Of a DNA stretch of 48,361 nt, positions 1-10,631 are shown piece after piece. The translations under genes and the position numbers were made by a program. The notes under the pieces were generated by a model. It was not told where the DNA came from. It worked only from the letters and a program-made list of their open reading frames with translations, and did not search any database. Each line of letters starts with the position of its first letter. Position 1 is the first letter of the stretch. This DNA comes from Rhizobium sp. Q54 (GTDB taxonomy: Bacteria; Pseudomonadota; Alphaproteobacteria; SHVZ01): NCBI GenBank assembly GCA_945871425.1, contig CAMBVS010000026.1, forward strand, positions 1-48,361, read 5' to 3'.

Positions 1-1776
1 CCGCTCGACTGCCCGATCTGCGACCAGGGCGGCGAGTGCGACCTGCAGGACCAGGCCGTCGCCTACGGCATGGACCACAGCCGCTACAAGGAGAACAAGC
101 GCGCGGTCAGGGACAAGGAGATGGGGCCGCTGGTCAAGACCATCATGACCCGCTGCATCCATTGCACCCGCTGCGTCCGCTTCGCGACCGAGGTCGCCGG
201 GGTCGACGACCTGGGATTGCTCTACCGCGGCGAGAACGCGCAGATAACCACGTATTTGGAGAAGGCCTTCGCCTCCGAGCTCTCCGGCAACGTCATCGAT
301 CTCTGCCCGGTCGGCGCGCTGACCTCCAAGCCCTACGCCTTCACCGCGCGCCCCTGGGAGCTCCGGAAGACGGAGTCGGTGGATGTCTCCGACGCGCTCG
401 GCTGCAACATCCGCATCGACGCCCGCGGCAACGAGGTGCTGCGGGTGCTGCCGCGGCTCAACGAGGACGTCAACGAGGAGTGGATCTCCGACAAGGCCCG
501 CTTCGCCTGCGACGGGCTGAAGCGCCAGCGCCTCGACCGCCCCTATGTGCGGAAGGACGGCAAGCTTCAGCCGGCGAGCTGGGACGAGGCGCTGACGGTC
601 GCCGCCGCGAAGCTGAAGGCGGCCGGATCGAAGGCCGCCGCCATCATCGGCGATCTCGCCGACGCCGAGTCCATGGTGGCTCTCAAGGACCTGATGGCAG
701 GCCTGGGATCGACCAGCATCGACTGCCGCCAGGACGGCGCCAAGCTGGACGCCTCGACCCGCGGCGCCTACCTCTTCAATGCCGGCATCGCCGGGATCGA
801 GCAGGCCGATGCGATCCTCCTGGTCGGCGCCAACCCGCGCGCCGAGGCGCCGGTGCTGAACGCCCGCATCCGCAAGCGTTTCCTTGCCGGCGGACTCAAG
901 ATCGCCGCGATCGGCCCCGTCGCCGACCTGACCTTCCCGGTCCAAAACCTCGGCGCCGGCCCGCAGACGCTGGCCGAGGTCGCCGAGGGACGCCACCCGT
1001 TCTTCGAGACGCTGAAGTCGGCGAAGAAGCCGATGCTGATCATCGGCCAGGGTGCGCTGCGCCGGGGCGATGGTGCCGCCGTGCTGGCCTCGGCGCGGGC
1101 GCTGGCCGAGGCGGCCGGCATGGTCCGCGAGGACTGGAATGGGTTCTGCGTTCTGCATACCGCCGCCTCTCGCGTCGGCGGTCTCGACCTCGGGTTGGTA
1201 CCGGGCACGGGCGGCCGCGATGTCGCCGGCATCCTGGACGGGGCAGGGACGGGCGATATCTCCGTCGTCTACCTGCTCGGCGCCGACGAGATCGACACTC
1301 GCAAGCTCGGGAATGCCTTCGTCATCTACCAGGGCCATCACGGGGATGCCGGCGCCAACCGCGCCGACGTGATCCTGCCGGGATCGGCCTATACCGAGAA
1401 GAACGGCACCTACGTCAACACCGAGGGCCGGGTGCAGCTCGGCCGTCTTGCGGTGTTCCCTCCTGGGGAGGCGCGCGAGGACTGGAAGATCCTGCGCGCG
1501 CTCTCAGACGGGCTCGGCCAGCCGCTGGCTTACGACAACCTCGGCCAGGTCCGCCGCCGGCTGGTCCAGGTCAACCCGGTCTTTGGTACGCTCGAGACGG
1601 CGAAGCCCGGCGCCTGGGGCGCCTTCGGCCAGGCCGGTCCGATGGGGGCGGATGCCTTCGCCTTGCCGATCCGGAATTTCTACATGACCGACGCGATCAG
1701 CCGCGCCTCGCCGACCATGGCGGAGTGCACCACCGTGTTCGCGAGCGGCCAGGCCCGGACCGGCACCCATGGCTGA
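1..1776 (+). CDS. nuoG: NADH-quinone oxidoreductase subunit G (NuoG), 5' end outside window
   Basis: Peripheral-arm subunit of respiratory complex I that carries iron-sulfur clusters between the NADH site and the quinone site. The reading frame is open from base 1, so the N-terminal 2Fe-2S ferredoxin domain (roughly 100 residues) is missing from the window. The first codons encode the [15 protein letters not shown] cluster motif, followed by CIHCTRC and a later C-P cluster residue ([10 protein letters not shown]), then a molybdopterin-oxidoreductase-like domain of about 400 residues. The end overlaps the nuoH start by 8 bases, which points to translational coupling in the nuo operon. Identification is firm; only the true start cannot be seen. 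Confidence 0.96.
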   Translation, partial: PLDCPICDQGGECDLQDQAVAYGMDHSRYKENKRAVRDKEMGPLVKTIMTRCIHCTRCVRFATEVAGVDDLGLLYRGENAQITTYLEKAFASELSGNVIDLCPVGALTSKPYAFTARPWELRKTESVDVSDALGCNIRIDARGNEVLRVLPRLNEDVNEEWISDKARFACDGLKRQRLDRPYVRKDGKLQPASWDEALTVAAAKLKAAGSKAAAIIGDLADAESMVALKDLMAGLGSTSIDCRQDGAKLDASTRGAYLFNAGIAGIEQADAILLVGANPRAEAPVLNARIRKRFLAGGLKIAAIGPVADLTFPVQNLGAGPQTLAEVAEGRHPFFETLKSAKKPMLIIGQGALRRGDGAAVLASARALAEAAGMVREDWNGFCVLHTAASRVGGLDLGLVPGTGGRDVAGILDGAGTGDISVVYLLGADEIDTRKLGNAFVIYQGHHGDAGANRADVILPGSAYTEKNGTYVNTEGRVQLGRLAVFPPGEAREDWKILRALSDGLGQPLAYDNLGQVRRRLVQVNPVFGTLETAKPGAWGAFGQAGPMGADAFALPIRNFYMTDAISRASPTMAECTTVFASGQARTGTHG

Positions 1777-2776
1777 GTTCCTGACCGGATACGTCTATCC
1801 CGGCGCCATCATCCTGGCGCAGATCGTCGCCATCATCCTGCCGCTTCTGCTGTCGGTGGCCTATCTGACGCTGGCCGAGCGCAAGGTGCTGGCGGCGATG
1901 CAGCTCAGGAAGGGCCCGAACGTCGTCGGCCCCTTCGGCCTGCTGCAGCCGATCGCCGACGGCCTCAAGCTCTTGTCGAAGGAGACGATCCTTCCGTCGG
2001 GCGCCAACCGCGCCGTGTTCCTGATGGCGCCGATGCTGACCTTCATCCTGGCGCTGGTCGCCTGGGCGGTCATTCCCTTCGGCGAGGGCATCGTGCTCGC
2101 CGACATCAATGTCGGCATCCTCTACCTCTTCGCGATTTCCTCGCTCGGCGTCTACGGCGTGATCATGGCCGGCTGGGCGTCGAACTCGAAATACGCCTTC
2201 CTAGGTGCGCTCCGCTCCGCCGCCCAGATGGTGTCCTACGAGGTCTCGATCGGCTTCGTCATCATCACCGTGCTTCTGTGCGTCGGCTCGCTGAACCTGA
2301 CCGACATCGTGCTGGCGCAGCGAACCGTCTGGTTCTGCGTGCCGCTGCTCCCGATGTTCGTCATCTTCTTCGTCTCCGGCTTGGCCGAGACCAACCGGCT
2401 GCCCTTCGACCTGCCCGAGGGCGAGTCCGAGATCGTCGCCGGCTACATGGTCGAATACTCGTCGATGAGCTTCGGGCTCTTCTTCCTCGGCGAATACGCC
2501 AACATGATCCTGGTCTCGGCGATGACCGCGATCCTGTTCCTCGGCGGCTGGCTGCCGCCCTTCGACATCGCGCCGTTCAACTGGGTTCCGGGACCGATCT
2601 GGTTCGCGCTCAAGATCGCGTTCCTCTTGTTCCTGTTCCTCTGGATCCGCGGGACCTTCCCGCGCTACCGCTACGATCAGCTCATGCGGCTCGGCTGGAA
2701 GGTGTTCCTGCCGATCTCGCTCGCCTGGGTGGTGCTTACCGCCGGCTTCCTTGTCGCCTTCGACATGGTGCCGTGA
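1769..2776 (+). CDS. nuoH: NADH-quinone oxidoreductase subunit H
   Basis: Membrane subunit of complex I at the junction with the peripheral arm, forming part of the quinone chamber. The protein has 335 residues, with about eight hydrophobic segments. It shows the family signatures [20 protein letters not shown] near residue 35 and [20 protein letters not shown] near residue 207, a loop with conserved acidic residues implicated in coupling. It starts inside the last codons of nuoG (8-base overlap) and is followed 12 bases later by nuoI. Confidence 0.97.
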   Translation: MAEFLTGYVYPGAIILAQIVAIILPLLLSVAYLTLAERKVLAAMQLRKGPNVVGPFGLLQPIADGLKLLSKETILPSGANRAVFLMAPMLTFILALVAWAVIPFGEGIVLADINVGILYLFAISSLGVYGVIMAGWASNSKYAFLGALRSAAQMVSYEVSIGFVIITVLLCVGSLNLTDIVLAQRTVWFCVPLLPMFVIFFVSGLAETNRLPFDLPEGESEIVAGYMVEYSSMSFGLFFLGEYANMILVSAMTAILFLGGWLPPFDIAPFNWVPGPIWFALKIAFLLFLFLWIRGTFPRYRYDQLMRLGWKVFLPISLAWVVLTAGFLVAFDMVP

Positions 2777-2788
2777 CGGAGGGATGAC

Positions 2789-3277
2789 ATGGCCGTTCTA
2801 GACCGCGCCGCGAAAAGCCTGCTGCTGTCGGAGCTCATCTCCGGCATGGCGATCACCTTGCGCTACTTCTTCAAGCCCAAGGTGACGCTCAACTACCCCT
2901 ACGAGAAGGGGCCCTTGAGCCCGCGCTTTCGCGGCGAGCACGTGCTTCGCCGCTATCCCAACGGCGAAGAGCGCTGCATCGCCTGCAAGCTGTGCGAGGC
3001 GGTGTGTCCGGCCCAGGCGATCACCATCGAGGCCGAGCCGCGCGACGACGGCAGCCGGCGCACGACCCGCTACGACATCGACATGACCAAGTGCATCTAC
3101 TGCGGTTTCTGCCAGGAGGCCTGCCCGGTCGATGCCATCGTCGAGGGGCCGAACTTCGAGTTCGCCGCCGAGACACGCGAGGAGCTCTTCTACAACAAGG
3201 AGAAGCTGCTCGAGAACGGCGATCGCTGGGAAAGCGAGATCGCGGCCAACCTCGTCGCCGACGCGCCGTACCGGTGA
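2789..3277 (+). CDS. nuoI: NADH-quinone oxidoreductase subunit I
   Basis: Peripheral complex I subunit carrying two 4Fe-4S clusters (N6a/N6b) that pass electrons towards the last cluster before quinone. It has 162 residues, the length usual for the alphaproteobacterial/mitochondrial TYKY type. Two ferredoxin motifs are visible, [12 protein letters not shown] and [12 protein letters not shown]. An AGGG-type ribosome site lies in the 12-base gap after nuoH. Confidence 0.97.
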   Translation: MAVLDRAAKSLLLSELISGMAITLRYFFKPKVTLNYPYEKGPLSPRFRGEHVLRRYPNGEERCIACKLCEAVCPAQAITIEAEPRDDGSRRTTRYDIDMTKCIYCGFCQEACPVDAIVEGPNFEFAAETREELFYNKEKLLENGDRWESEIAANLVADAPYR

Positions 3278-3281
3278 TGCC

Positions 3282-3890
3282 ATGGTGATCCAGGCGCTCG
3301 CCTTCTACCTTTTCGCGCTGGTGGCCGTCGGCTCCGGCGTCATGGTCGTCTCGGCCCGGAACCCGGTGCACTCGGTCTTGTTCCTGATCCTTGCCTTCTT
3401 CAACGCCGCCGGCCTGTTCGTGCTGATGGGGGCGGAGTTCCTGGCGATGATCCTGGTCGTCGTCTATGTCGGCGCCGTCGCCGTGCTGTTCCTCTTCGTC
3501 GTCATGATGCTCGACATCAACTTCTCGCGGTTGCGCCAGGGCCTGCTCCGCTACCTGCCGGTCGGCGCCGCGGTCGGCCTGATCCTTCTGGCCGAGCTGG
3601 TGCTGATCTTCGGCTCCTGGATCGGCGCGCCCGACGGTTCCCAGACCCGGCCGATGGCGCCGGCATCCGAGATGACCAACACCGAGGCGCTCGGGCGGAT
3701 CCTCTATACGGATTACGTCTACCTGTTCCAGGCCTCGGGCATGGTGCTGCTGGTCGCCATGATCGGCGCCATCGTGCTGACGCTTCGCCAGCGCGACGGC
3801 GTCCGCCGCCAGACCGTCGGCACCCAGGTGGCGCGCACCAAGGCGGACTCGGTCGAGGTGGTGAAGGTCCGGTCGGGGAGCGGCGTCTGA
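3282..3890 (+). CDS. nuoJ: NADH-quinone oxidoreductase subunit J
   Basis: Membrane subunit of complex I (ND6 homologue), 202 residues with about five hydrophobic helices, including the conserved region [23 protein letters not shown] that contains the pi-bulge helix of the family. The open frame extends upstream over nuoI, but the ATG at 3282, four bases after the nuoI stop, gives the expected N-terminus ([11 protein letters not shown]). Its stop overlaps the nuoK start by one base (TGATG). Confidence 0.96.
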   Translation: MVIQALAFYLFALVAVGSGVMVVSARNPVHSVLFLILAFFNAAGLFVLMGAEFLAMILVVVYVGAVAVLFLFVVMMLDINFSRLRQGLLRYLPVGAAVGLILLAELVLIFGSWIGAPDGSQTRPMAPASEMTNTEALGRILYTDYVYLFQASGMVLLVAMIGAIVLTLRQRDGVRRQTVGTQVARTKADSVEVVKVRSGSGV

Positions 3891-4201
3891 TGCTGACCAT
3901 CACGCTCGCCCATTACCTCACCGTCGCCGCGATCCTGTTCACGCTCGGGGTCTTCGGCATCTTCCTCAACCGGAAGAACGTCATCGTCATCCTGATGTCG
4001 ATCGAGCTGATGCTGCTCGCGGTCAACATCAACCTGGTCGCCTTCTCGACCCACATGGGCGACCTGGTCGGCCAGGTCTTCGCCATGTTCGTCTTGACCG
4101 TCGCCGCTGCCGAGGCGGCGATCGGGCTCGCCATCCTCGTCGTCTACTTCCGCAACCGCGGCTCCATCGCCGTGGAAGACATCAACCTGATGAAGGGCTG
4201 A
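3890..4201 (+). CDS. nuoK: NADH-quinone oxidoreductase subunit K
   Basis: Small membrane subunit of complex I (ND4L homologue). Its 103 residues form three helices, with the conserved buried glutamates in [10 protein letters not shown] and [11 protein letters not shown] that take part in proton translocation. The start overlaps the nuoJ stop, so the two are probably translationally coupled. Confidence 0.97.
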   Translation: MLTITLAHYLTVAAILFTLGVFGIFLNRKNVIVILMSIELMLLAVNINLVAFSTHMGDLVGQVFAMFVLTVAAAEAAIGLAILVVYFRNRGSIAVEDINLMKG

Positions 4202-4206
4202 CGGAC

Positions 4207-6141
4207 GTGCTGCATGCCGCTCCTGTCTTCTTGCCGCTTCTTGGCGCGCTGATCGCCGGCTTCTTCGGCCGGATGCTCGGCGACCGCGGCTCGCAGCTCG
4301 TCACCTGCGGGGCGATGGTGCTGGCTGCCATCACCGGCGCCTACGTCTTCGTCGACGTGGCGCTGATGGGCCACGTCCGGGTGGTCGAGATCGCGTCCTG
4401 GATCGTGTCGGGCTCCTTCGACGTCACCTGGTCGGTGCGCCTCGATGCCCTGTCGGCCTCGATGGTCGGCATGATCACGCTCGTGTCGTGCATGATCCAC
4501 ATCTACTCCTGCGGCTACATGGCCCATGACACCTCGATCCCGAGGTTCATGGCCTATCTCAACCTCTTCACCTTCTTCATGCTGATGCTGGTTACGGCCG
4601 ACAACTTCGTTCAGCTGTTCTTCGGCTGGGAGGGGGTCGGGCTCGCCTCGTACCTCTTGATCGGCTTCTGGTTCGAGCGGCCCTCGGCCAATGCCGCGGC
4701 GATCAAGGCGTTCCTGGTCAACCGGGTCGGCGACTTCGGCTTCGCGCTCGGCGTCTTCGCCGTGTTCATGGTCTTCGACTCGGTGGGATTCGACGCGGTC
4801 TTCGCCGCGACGCCGGGCAAGGTCGGGACCACGATCGATTTCCTCGGATACAATCTTGACACGCTGACCACGGTCTGCCTGCTGCTGTTCGTCGGCGCCA
4901 TGGGCAAGTCGGCCCAGCTCGGCCTCCACACCTGGCTGCCGGACGCGATGGAAGGGCCGACCCCGGTCTCGGCGCTGATCCACGCCGCGACCATGGTCAC
5001 CGCCGGCGTCTTCATGGTCTGCCGGCTCTCGCCGATGTTCGAATACGCGCCGACGGCGCTCGCCGTCGTCTGCTTCGTCGGCGCCTCGACCGCCTTCTTC
5101 GCCGCCACGGTCGGCCTGGTGCAGAACGACATCAAGCGGGTGATCGCGTACTCGACCTGCAGCCAGCTGGGCTACATGTTCTTCGCCGCCGGCGTCTCGG
5201 CCTACTCGGCGGCGATGTTCCATCTGATCACCCACGCCTTCTTCAAGGCGCTCTTGTTCCTCGGCGCCGGCTCGGTGATCCATGCGATGTCGGACGAGCA
5301 GGACATGCGCAAGATGGGCGGCCTCTGGAAGCTGATCCCGGTCACCTATGCGCTGATGTGGATCGGCAACCTGGCGCTTGCCGGCATTCCGCCCTTCGCC
5401 GGATTCTTCTCCAAGGACGTGATCCTGGAAGCCGCCTGGGCGGCGCATTCCGGCGTCGGCATGTACGCCTTCATCCTCGGCACGGTCGCGGCGCTGCTGA
5501 CCGCGTTCTATTCCTGGCGCCTGTTGTTCCTCACCTTCCACGGCGCGCCCCGGGCCGACCACCACACCATGGAGCATGTGCACGAGTCGCCGCAGATCAT
5601 GCTGGCGCCGCTCTACGTGCTGGCGGCGGGCGCCATCGTCGCGGGCTTCCTCCTGAATGGCCTCTTCGTCGGCGATGGTCGTGCGGCCTTCTGGGGCACC
5701 TCGCTGTTCGTGCTTCCCGAGCACGACACGGTCGAGGGCGCGCATCACGTGCCGGTCTTCATCAAGCTCTTGCCGACCATCGTCGGCGTGCTCGGCATCG
5801 CCGGCGCGTACCTTGCCTACATCGTCAGCCCGGACATGCCGGCGCGCACGGTCGAGGCGTTCCGCTCGATCTACCTCTTCCTCTACAACAAGTGGTACTT
5901 CGACGAGCTCTATGACCGCATCTTCGTCCGCCCGGCCTTTTGGCTCGGCCGCATCCTGTGGAAGGGCGGCGACGGCGCCATCATCGACGGGCTCGGGCCG
6001 GACGGCATCGCCGCCAGCACCGTCAGCCTCGCCAAGCGGGCCGGGCGGCTGCAGACCGGCTACGTCTATCATTACGCCTTCGCCATGCTGATCGGCGTGG
6101 TGATCCTGGCGAGCTTCTACCTCTACCGGATGGGACGTTAG
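4207..6141 (+). CDS. nuoL: NADH-quinone oxidoreductase subunit L
   Basis: Distal antiporter-like proton-pumping subunit of complex I (ND5 homologue), 644 residues. The core has about 14 helices, with FFGWEGVGLASYLLIGFW and the later HAFFKALLFLGAGSVIHAM and GIPPFAGFFSKD motifs. A long C-terminal amphipathic region leads to a final helix, matching the lateral arm of the family. The start is GTG, five bases after nuoK. No truncation or unusual residue was seen. Confidence 0.97.
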   Translation: MLHAAPVFLPLLGALIAGFFGRMLGDRGSQLVTCGAMVLAAITGAYVFVDVALMGHVRVVEIASWIVSGSFDVTWSVRLDALSASMVGMITLVSCMIHIYSCGYMAHDTSIPRFMAYLNLFTFFMLMLVTADNFVQLFFGWEGVGLASYLLIGFWFERPSANAAAIKAFLVNRVGDFGFALGVFAVFMVFDSVGFDAVFAATPGKVGTTIDFLGYNLDTLTTVCLLLFVGAMGKSAQLGLHTWLPDAMEGPTPVSALIHAATMVTAGVFMVCRLSPMFEYAPTALAVVCFVGASTAFFAATVGLVQNDIKRVIAYSTCSQLGYMFFAAGVSAYSAAMFHLITHAFFKALLFLGAGSVIHAMSDEQDMRKMGGLWKLIPVTYALMWIGNLALAGIPPFAGFFSKDVILEAAWAAHSGVGMYAFILGTVAALLTAFYSWRLLFLTFHGAPRADHHTMEHVHESPQIMLAPLYVLAAGAIVAGFLLNGLFVGDGRAAFWGTSLFVLPEHDTVEGAHHVPVFIKLLPTIVGVLGIAGAYLAYIVSPDMPARTVEAFRSIYLFLYNKWYFDELYDRIFVRPAFWLGRILWKGGDGAIIDGLGPDGIAASTVSLAKRAGRLQTGYVYHYAFAMLIGVVILASFYLYRMGR

Positions 6142-6144
6142 GTC

Positions 6145-7665
6145 ATGGCGAGCGACTGGCCGCTTCTCTCGCTGGTGACCTTCCTGCCCCTGGTGGGGGT
6201 GGCGATCATCTTGGTGACCCGCGGCGACGCCGCCCTGGTTGCCCGCAACGCGCGCTACGTGGCGCTGTGGACCTCGCTGATCACCTTCCTGTTGTCGCTG
6301 CTGCTCTGGACCAACTTCGACCCGGACATGTCGGACTTCCAGTTCGTCGAGAAGGCGCCCTGGATCCCGGCTTTCGGCATCAACTACACGATGGGCGTCG
6401 ACGGCATCTCGATGTTCTTCGTGCTGCTCTCGACATTGCTGACGCCAATCTGCGTGCTGGCGAGCTGGGAGGCGATCGAGGTCCGGGTGAAGGAGTACAT
6501 GATCTCCTTCCTGGTGCTCGAGACGCTGATGGTCGGCACCTTCTCGGCCCTCGACTTCGTGCTCTTCTACGTCTTCTTCGAGGGCGTGCTGATCCCGATG
6601 TTCCTGATCATCGGCATCTGGGGCGGCCAGCGCCGGGTCTACTCGGCCTTCAAGTTCTTCCTCTACACGCTGACCGGCTCCGTCCTCATGCTGCTGGCGA
6701 TCCTCGCCATCTTCTTCGAGACCGGGACCACCGACGTGCCGACCCTGATGCAGGCGCACCTGCCGTCGGGCATGCAGAAATGGCTGTGGCTCGCCTTCTT
6801 CGCCTCCTTCGCGGTCAAGGTGCCGATGTGGCCCGTCCACACCTGGCTGCCGGACGCGCATGTCGAGGCGCCGACCGCGGGCTCGGTGATCCTGGCCGGC
6901 GTGCTCCTGAAGATGGGCGCCTACGGCTTCCTCCGCTTCTCGGTGCCGCTGCTGCCGGAGGCGACGGCCTATTTCACCCCGCTGGTCTATGCGCTGTCCG
7001 TGGTCGCGGTCATCTACACCTCGCTGGTGGCGCTGGCCCAGGAGGACATGAAAAAGCTGATCGCCTACTCCTCCGTCGCGCACATGGGCTACGTCACCAT
7101 CGGCATCTTTGCGCTGAACACCCAGGCGGTGACCGGCGCCATCTACCAGATGCTGAGCCACGGCATCGTCTCGGCCGCGCTCTTCCTCTGCGTCGGTGTC
7201 GTCTACGACCGCATGCATTCCCGCGAGATCTCGCGCTACGGCGGGCTGGTCCACCGCATGCCGGCCTATGCCTTCGTCTTCATGGTCTTCACCATGGCCT
7301 CGGTCGGCCTGCCGGGGACGTCCGGCTTCGTCGGCGAGTTCCTGGTCCTGACCGGCGCCTTCCAGTCGAACACCTGGGTCGCGACGCTGGCGACCTCGGG
7401 CGTCGTGCTGGGGGCCGCCTACATGCTCTACCTCTACCGCCGGGTGATCTTCGGCAAGCTCGAGCGCGACGATCTCAAGTCGATCCTGGACCTGAGCTGG
7501 CGAGAGGTCGCGGTGTTCGCGCCGCTGGTGGTGCTGACCATCTGGATGGGCGTCTATCCGATCTCCTTCACCCGCTCGATCCATGTCTCCGTCGTCAATC
7601 TCGTGACCAAGTACGAAACCGCCTCGGTGCCGCGCCCGGCATCGCAGGCGGTCGCCCAGCGCTAG
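6145..7665 (+). CDS. nuoM: NADH-quinone oxidoreductase subunit M
   Basis: Antiporter-like proton-pumping subunit of complex I (ND4 homologue), 506 residues. Family motifs include [47 protein letters not shown] and YSSVAHMGY, the last two around the lysine and histidine residues of the proton channel. It starts three bases after nuoL. Confidence 0.97.
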   Translation: MASDWPLLSLVTFLPLVGVAIILVTRGDAALVARNARYVALWTSLITFLLSLLLWTNFDPDMSDFQFVEKAPWIPAFGINYTMGVDGISMFFVLLSTLLTPICVLASWEAIEVRVKEYMISFLVLETLMVGTFSALDFVLFYVFFEGVLIPMFLIIGIWGGQRRVYSAFKFFLYTLTGSVLMLLAILAIFFETGTTDVPTLMQAHLPSGMQKWLWLAFFASFAVKVPMWPVHTWLPDAHVEAPTAGSVILAGVLLKMGAYGFLRFSVPLLPEATAYFTPLVYALSVVAVIYTSLVALAQEDMKKLIAYSSVAHMGYVTIGIFALNTQAVTGAIYQMLSHGIVSAALFLCVGVVYDRMHSREISRYGGLVHRMPAYAFVFMVFTMASVGLPGTSGFVGEFLVLTGAFQSNTWVATLATSGVVLGAAYMLYLYRRVIFGKLERDDLKSILDLSWREVAVFAPLVVLTIWMGVYPISFTRSIHVSVVNLVTKYETASVPRPASQAVAQR

Positions 7666-7678
7666 GACGCCGCCGCCC

Positions 7679-9127
7679 ATGACCACACTCCAGCTCATGC
7701 CGGCGCTGCCGGAGATCTGGCTCGCCGTCGCCGGCATGGGCCTGCTGATGATCGGCGTCTTCCGGGGCGACGGCTGGACCCGCCAGCTCTCCTGGCTCTC
7801 GGTCGTCGTGCTTGGGATCGCCATCGTGCTGGTTCTGGGCGGCGCGCCCGGGCGCGTCGTCGCCTTCGGCGGCCAGTTCGTCACCGATCCCTTCGCCGCC
7901 TTCGTCAAGGTGCTGGTGCTGTTGGGCTCGATCATCTCGATCATCCTCTCGCTCGACTATCTCGAGCGGGAAGGGATGGCGCGCTTCGAATACCCGGTGC
8001 TGCTCGTTCTGGCGACGCTGGGCATGCTGGTGATGGTGTCGGCCAACGACATGATCACGCTCTATCTCGGGCTCGAGCTGCAGTCGCTGGCGCTCTACGT
8101 CGTCGCTGCCTTCCAGCGTGACCAGATCCGCTCGACCGAAGCCGGCCTCAAGTACTTCGTCTTAGGCGCTCTCTCCTCGGGCATGCTGCTCTACGGCTGC
8201 TCGCTGATCTACGGCTCGACCGGCGCCACCGGCTTCGAGGCGATCGCCCAGTCGATCACCGACAACGAAGGCGCGGCCTCGATCGGCCTCGTCTTCGGCA
8301 TCGTCTTCCTCGCCGCCGGCCTCGCCTTCAAGGTCTCGGCCGTTCCCTTCCACATGTGGACGCCCGACGTCTACGAGGGCGCGCCGACGCCGGTGACCGC
8401 GCTTTTCGCCATCGCGCCGAAGGCGGCGGCGATCGCGCTCTTCGTCCGCGTCCTGATCGGGCCGTTCGGCGAGCTGGTGGTCGACTGGCGGCCGATCCTG
8501 GTCGCGATCTCGATCGGCTCGATGGCGCTCGGCGCCGTCGCCGCCGTCAACCAGACCAACATCAAGCGCCTGCTCGCCTACAGCTCCATCGGCAACATGG
8601 GCTACGCGCTGGTCGGTCTCGCCGCCGGCACCGAGTCCGGCGTCCGCGGCATCCTCATCTACATGTCGATCTACATCGTCATGACAGCCGGCGCCTTCGC
8701 GGTCGTCCTCTCCATGCGCCAGAAGGGCAAGATGGTTGAGGGCATCTCCGATCTTGCCGGCCTCTCCAAGACCCATCCGGGGATGGCGCTCGCCTTCGCG
8801 ATCTTCCTGTTCTCGCTCGCCGGTATCCCGCCGCTCGCCGGGTTCTTCGGCAAGCTCTACGTCTTCCTCGCTGCGGTCGAGGCCGGGCTCTACACGCTGG
8901 CCGTCATCGGCGTGCTGGCCTCGGTGGTGGCGGCCTTCTACTACCTTCGCATCATCAAGCTGATGTATTTCGACGACGCCGCGGTGCCGCTCGACAAGGA
9001 CGCCTCCGGGCGCTCGCTCGGCCTGGTGCAGGCGGTCACGGCTGTCCTCATCCTGCTGTTCTTCGTCTATCCGAGCCCGGTGCTGACCACGGCGGCCATG
9101 GCGGCCAGGGCCCTCTTCCCGGCATGA
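7679..9127 (+). CDS. nuoN: NADH-quinone oxidoreductase subunit N
   Basis: Third antiporter-like subunit of complex I (ND2 homologue), 482 residues and about 14 helices. Signatures include [40 protein letters not shown] and [14 protein letters not shown]. It is the last nuo gene, and its stop overlaps the birA start in ATGA, so birA is probably translated from the same message. Confidence 0.97.
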   Translation: MTTLQLMPALPEIWLAVAGMGLLMIGVFRGDGWTRQLSWLSVVVLGIAIVLVLGGAPGRVVAFGGQFVTDPFAAFVKVLVLLGSIISIILSLDYLEREGMARFEYPVLLVLATLGMLVMVSANDMITLYLGLELQSLALYVVAAFQRDQIRSTEAGLKYFVLGALSSGMLLYGCSLIYGSTGATGFEAIAQSITDNEGAASIGLVFGIVFLAAGLAFKVSAVPFHMWTPDVYEGAPTPVTALFAIAPKAAAIALFVRVLIGPFGELVVDWRPILVAISIGSMALGAVAAVNQTNIKRLLAYSSIGNMGYALVGLAAGTESGVRGILIYMSIYIVMTAGAFAVVLSMRQKGKMVEGISDLAGLSKTHPGMALAFAIFLFSLAGIPPLAGFFGKLYVFLAAVEAGLYTLAVIGVLASVVAAFYYLRIIKLMYFDDAAVPLDKDASGRSLGLVQAVTAVLILLFFVYPSPVLTTAAMAARALFPA

Positions 9128-9846
9128 CCCTGCCCGGGGCGTTCCGCCGGGTCGCGCATGACGAGGTCGGGTCCACCAACGCAGAGGCGATGCGGCTAGC
9201 CGAAGCCGGCGCAGCCGAATTCACGATCGTCACGGCCCGGCGCCAGACCGCCGGCCGCGGCCGCCGCGGCCGCAGCTGGATCTCGCCCGACGGCAACCTC
9301 TTCGCCTCGATCGTGCTTCGACCCGAGCGCCCGCCGGCAGTGACTTCCCAGCTCTCCTTCGTCGCAGCGCTCGCGGTCGGAGATCTCCTGGGCCGGCTAG
9401 GCGTGAAGGGTGGGATCGCCTTCAAATGGCCGAACGACGTACTGGTGGGCGGCGCCAAGATCTCCGGCATCCTGCTCGAAGGCGGAGAGGGGCATCTGGT
9501 CGCGGGCATCGGCATCAATCTCGCAGATCATCCGGCGGACACGCCCTATCCGACCACCTCCGTTCTCGCCAAGGGCGGTCTAGCCGACGTCGAGGAGGCA
9601 ACCGCCGCCCTGGCGAACGCGTTTCTCGTCTGGTACCGGCGTTGGCTCGACGACGGGTTTGCGCCTATTCGTGAGGCTTGGCTCGCCCGTGCCGCCGGCC
9701 TCGGCCGCGAGATCCGGGTGACCCTGCACGAGGGCAAGGTCGATATCGGCATCTTCTCGGCGCTGGATGAGTCCGGCGCCCTCGTGTTGACCCGCGCCGG
9801 CACCAGCCGGAAGATCACCGCCGGTGAGATCTTCTTTGCCGCCTGA
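9124..9846 (+). CDS. birA: Biotin--[acetyl-CoA-carboxylase] ligase (BirA, no DNA-binding domain)
   Basis: Activates biotin as biotinyl-AMP and attaches it to the carrier lysine of biotin-dependent carboxylases in the cytoplasm. The 240 residues contain the biotin-binding GRGRRGRSW loop and the catalytic [19 protein letters not shown] motif, followed by a short C-terminal SH3-like domain. The N-terminal winged helix of E. coli BirA is absent, so this is a group I ligase that cannot act as a repressor. It is coupled to nuoN by a 4-base overlap and followed one base later by coaX; this nuoN-birA-coaX order is common in Alphaproteobacteria. Confidence 0.94.
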   Translation: MTLPGAFRRVAHDEVGSTNAEAMRLAEAGAAEFTIVTARRQTAGRGRRGRSWISPDGNLFASIVLRPERPPAVTSQLSFVAALAVGDLLGRLGVKGGIAFKWPNDVLVGGAKISGILLEGGEGHLVAGIGINLADHPADTPYPTTSVLAKGGLADVEEATAALANAFLVWYRRWLDDGFAPIREAWLARAAGLGREIRVTLHEGKVDIGIFSALDESGALVLTRAGTSRKITAGEIFFAA

Positions 9847-9847
9847 C

Positions 9848-10621
9848 ATGCTGCTCGCCATCAACGCCAACAACACCAACACCAAGTTCGCCGTCTTCGA
9901 CGGCGAGCGTCTGGCCGGGTCGTGGCGCTGCGCCAGCGATCCCAAGCGGACCGCCGACGAATACGTGGTCTGGCTCGCCAAGCTGATGGAGATCGCAGGC
10001 CTGAAGCTCGCGGACGTCGATGGCGTGATCGTCGCCAGCGTCGTGCCCGACGGCATGTTCAACCTGAAGGCCCTCTGCCGCCAGTACCTGACCCAGGACC
10101 CGCTGGTCATCGGCGAGGCCGGCACCATCCTCGGCGTGAAGGCCAAGGTCGACCGTCCGGAGGAGGTGGGGGCCGACCGGCTGGTCAACGCGGTCGAGAC
10201 CAAGTTCAGCCATGGCGGCCCGTCCATCGTCGTCGACTTCGGCACCGCCACCACCTTCGACGTGGTCGACGCCGAGGGCGACTACTGCGGCGGCGTCATC
10301 TCGCCGGGCATCAACCTCTCGATCGAGGCCCTGTTCCGGGCGGCGGCGAAGCTGCCCCAGATCGCCATCCGCCGGCCGAAGCAGGTGATCGGCAAGAACA
10401 CGGTCGCCTGCATGGAATCCGGCGTCTTCTGGGGCTATGTCGGCCTGGTCGAGGGCGTCGTCCGTCGGATCAAGGCCGAGTACGGTCAGCCGATGAAGGT
10501 GATCTCGACCGGCGGCCTGGCGCCTCTGTTCGAGGGCGCGACCGATGTCATCGACGCCATGGACCCGGACCTCACTTTGCGCGGCCTTTGCCGCATCTGG
10601 CGGCTGAACCGCCCCGCATGA
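9848..10621 (+). CDS. coaX: Type III pantothenate kinase
   Basis: Phosphorylates pantothenate in the first step of coenzyme A synthesis. The 257 residues belong to the ASKHA superfamily and not to the CoaA kinases. Visible motifs are the N-terminal phosphate loop LLAINANNTNTKFAVF, the GADRLVNAVE segment, DFGTATTFD with the catalytic aspartate, and a C-terminal STGGLAPL segment. The frame is open upstream, but the ATG at 9848 gives the canonical N-terminus and lies one base after the birA stop. Confidence 0.95.
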   Translation: MLLAINANNTNTKFAVFDGERLAGSWRCASDPKRTADEYVVWLAKLMEIAGLKLADVDGVIVASVVPDGMFNLKALCRQYLTQDPLVIGEAGTILGVKAKVDRPEEVGADRLVNAVETKFSHGGPSIVVDFGTATTFDVVDAEGDYCGGVISPGINLSIEALFRAAAKLPQIAIRRPKQVIGKNTVACMESGVFWGYVGLVEGVVRRIKAEYGQPMKVISTGGLAPLFEGATDVIDAMDPDLTLRGLCRIWRLNRPA

Positions 10622-10631
10622 TCGGACCCGC

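Noticed and set aside
4144..7944. Very long minus-strand open frame (1266 codons) across nuoK-nuoN
   Set aside because: It is antisense to well-identified nuo genes, its translation is a low-complexity Arg/His/Glu/Asp/Gly-rich sequence typical of the reverse of GC-rich codons, and it has no domain.
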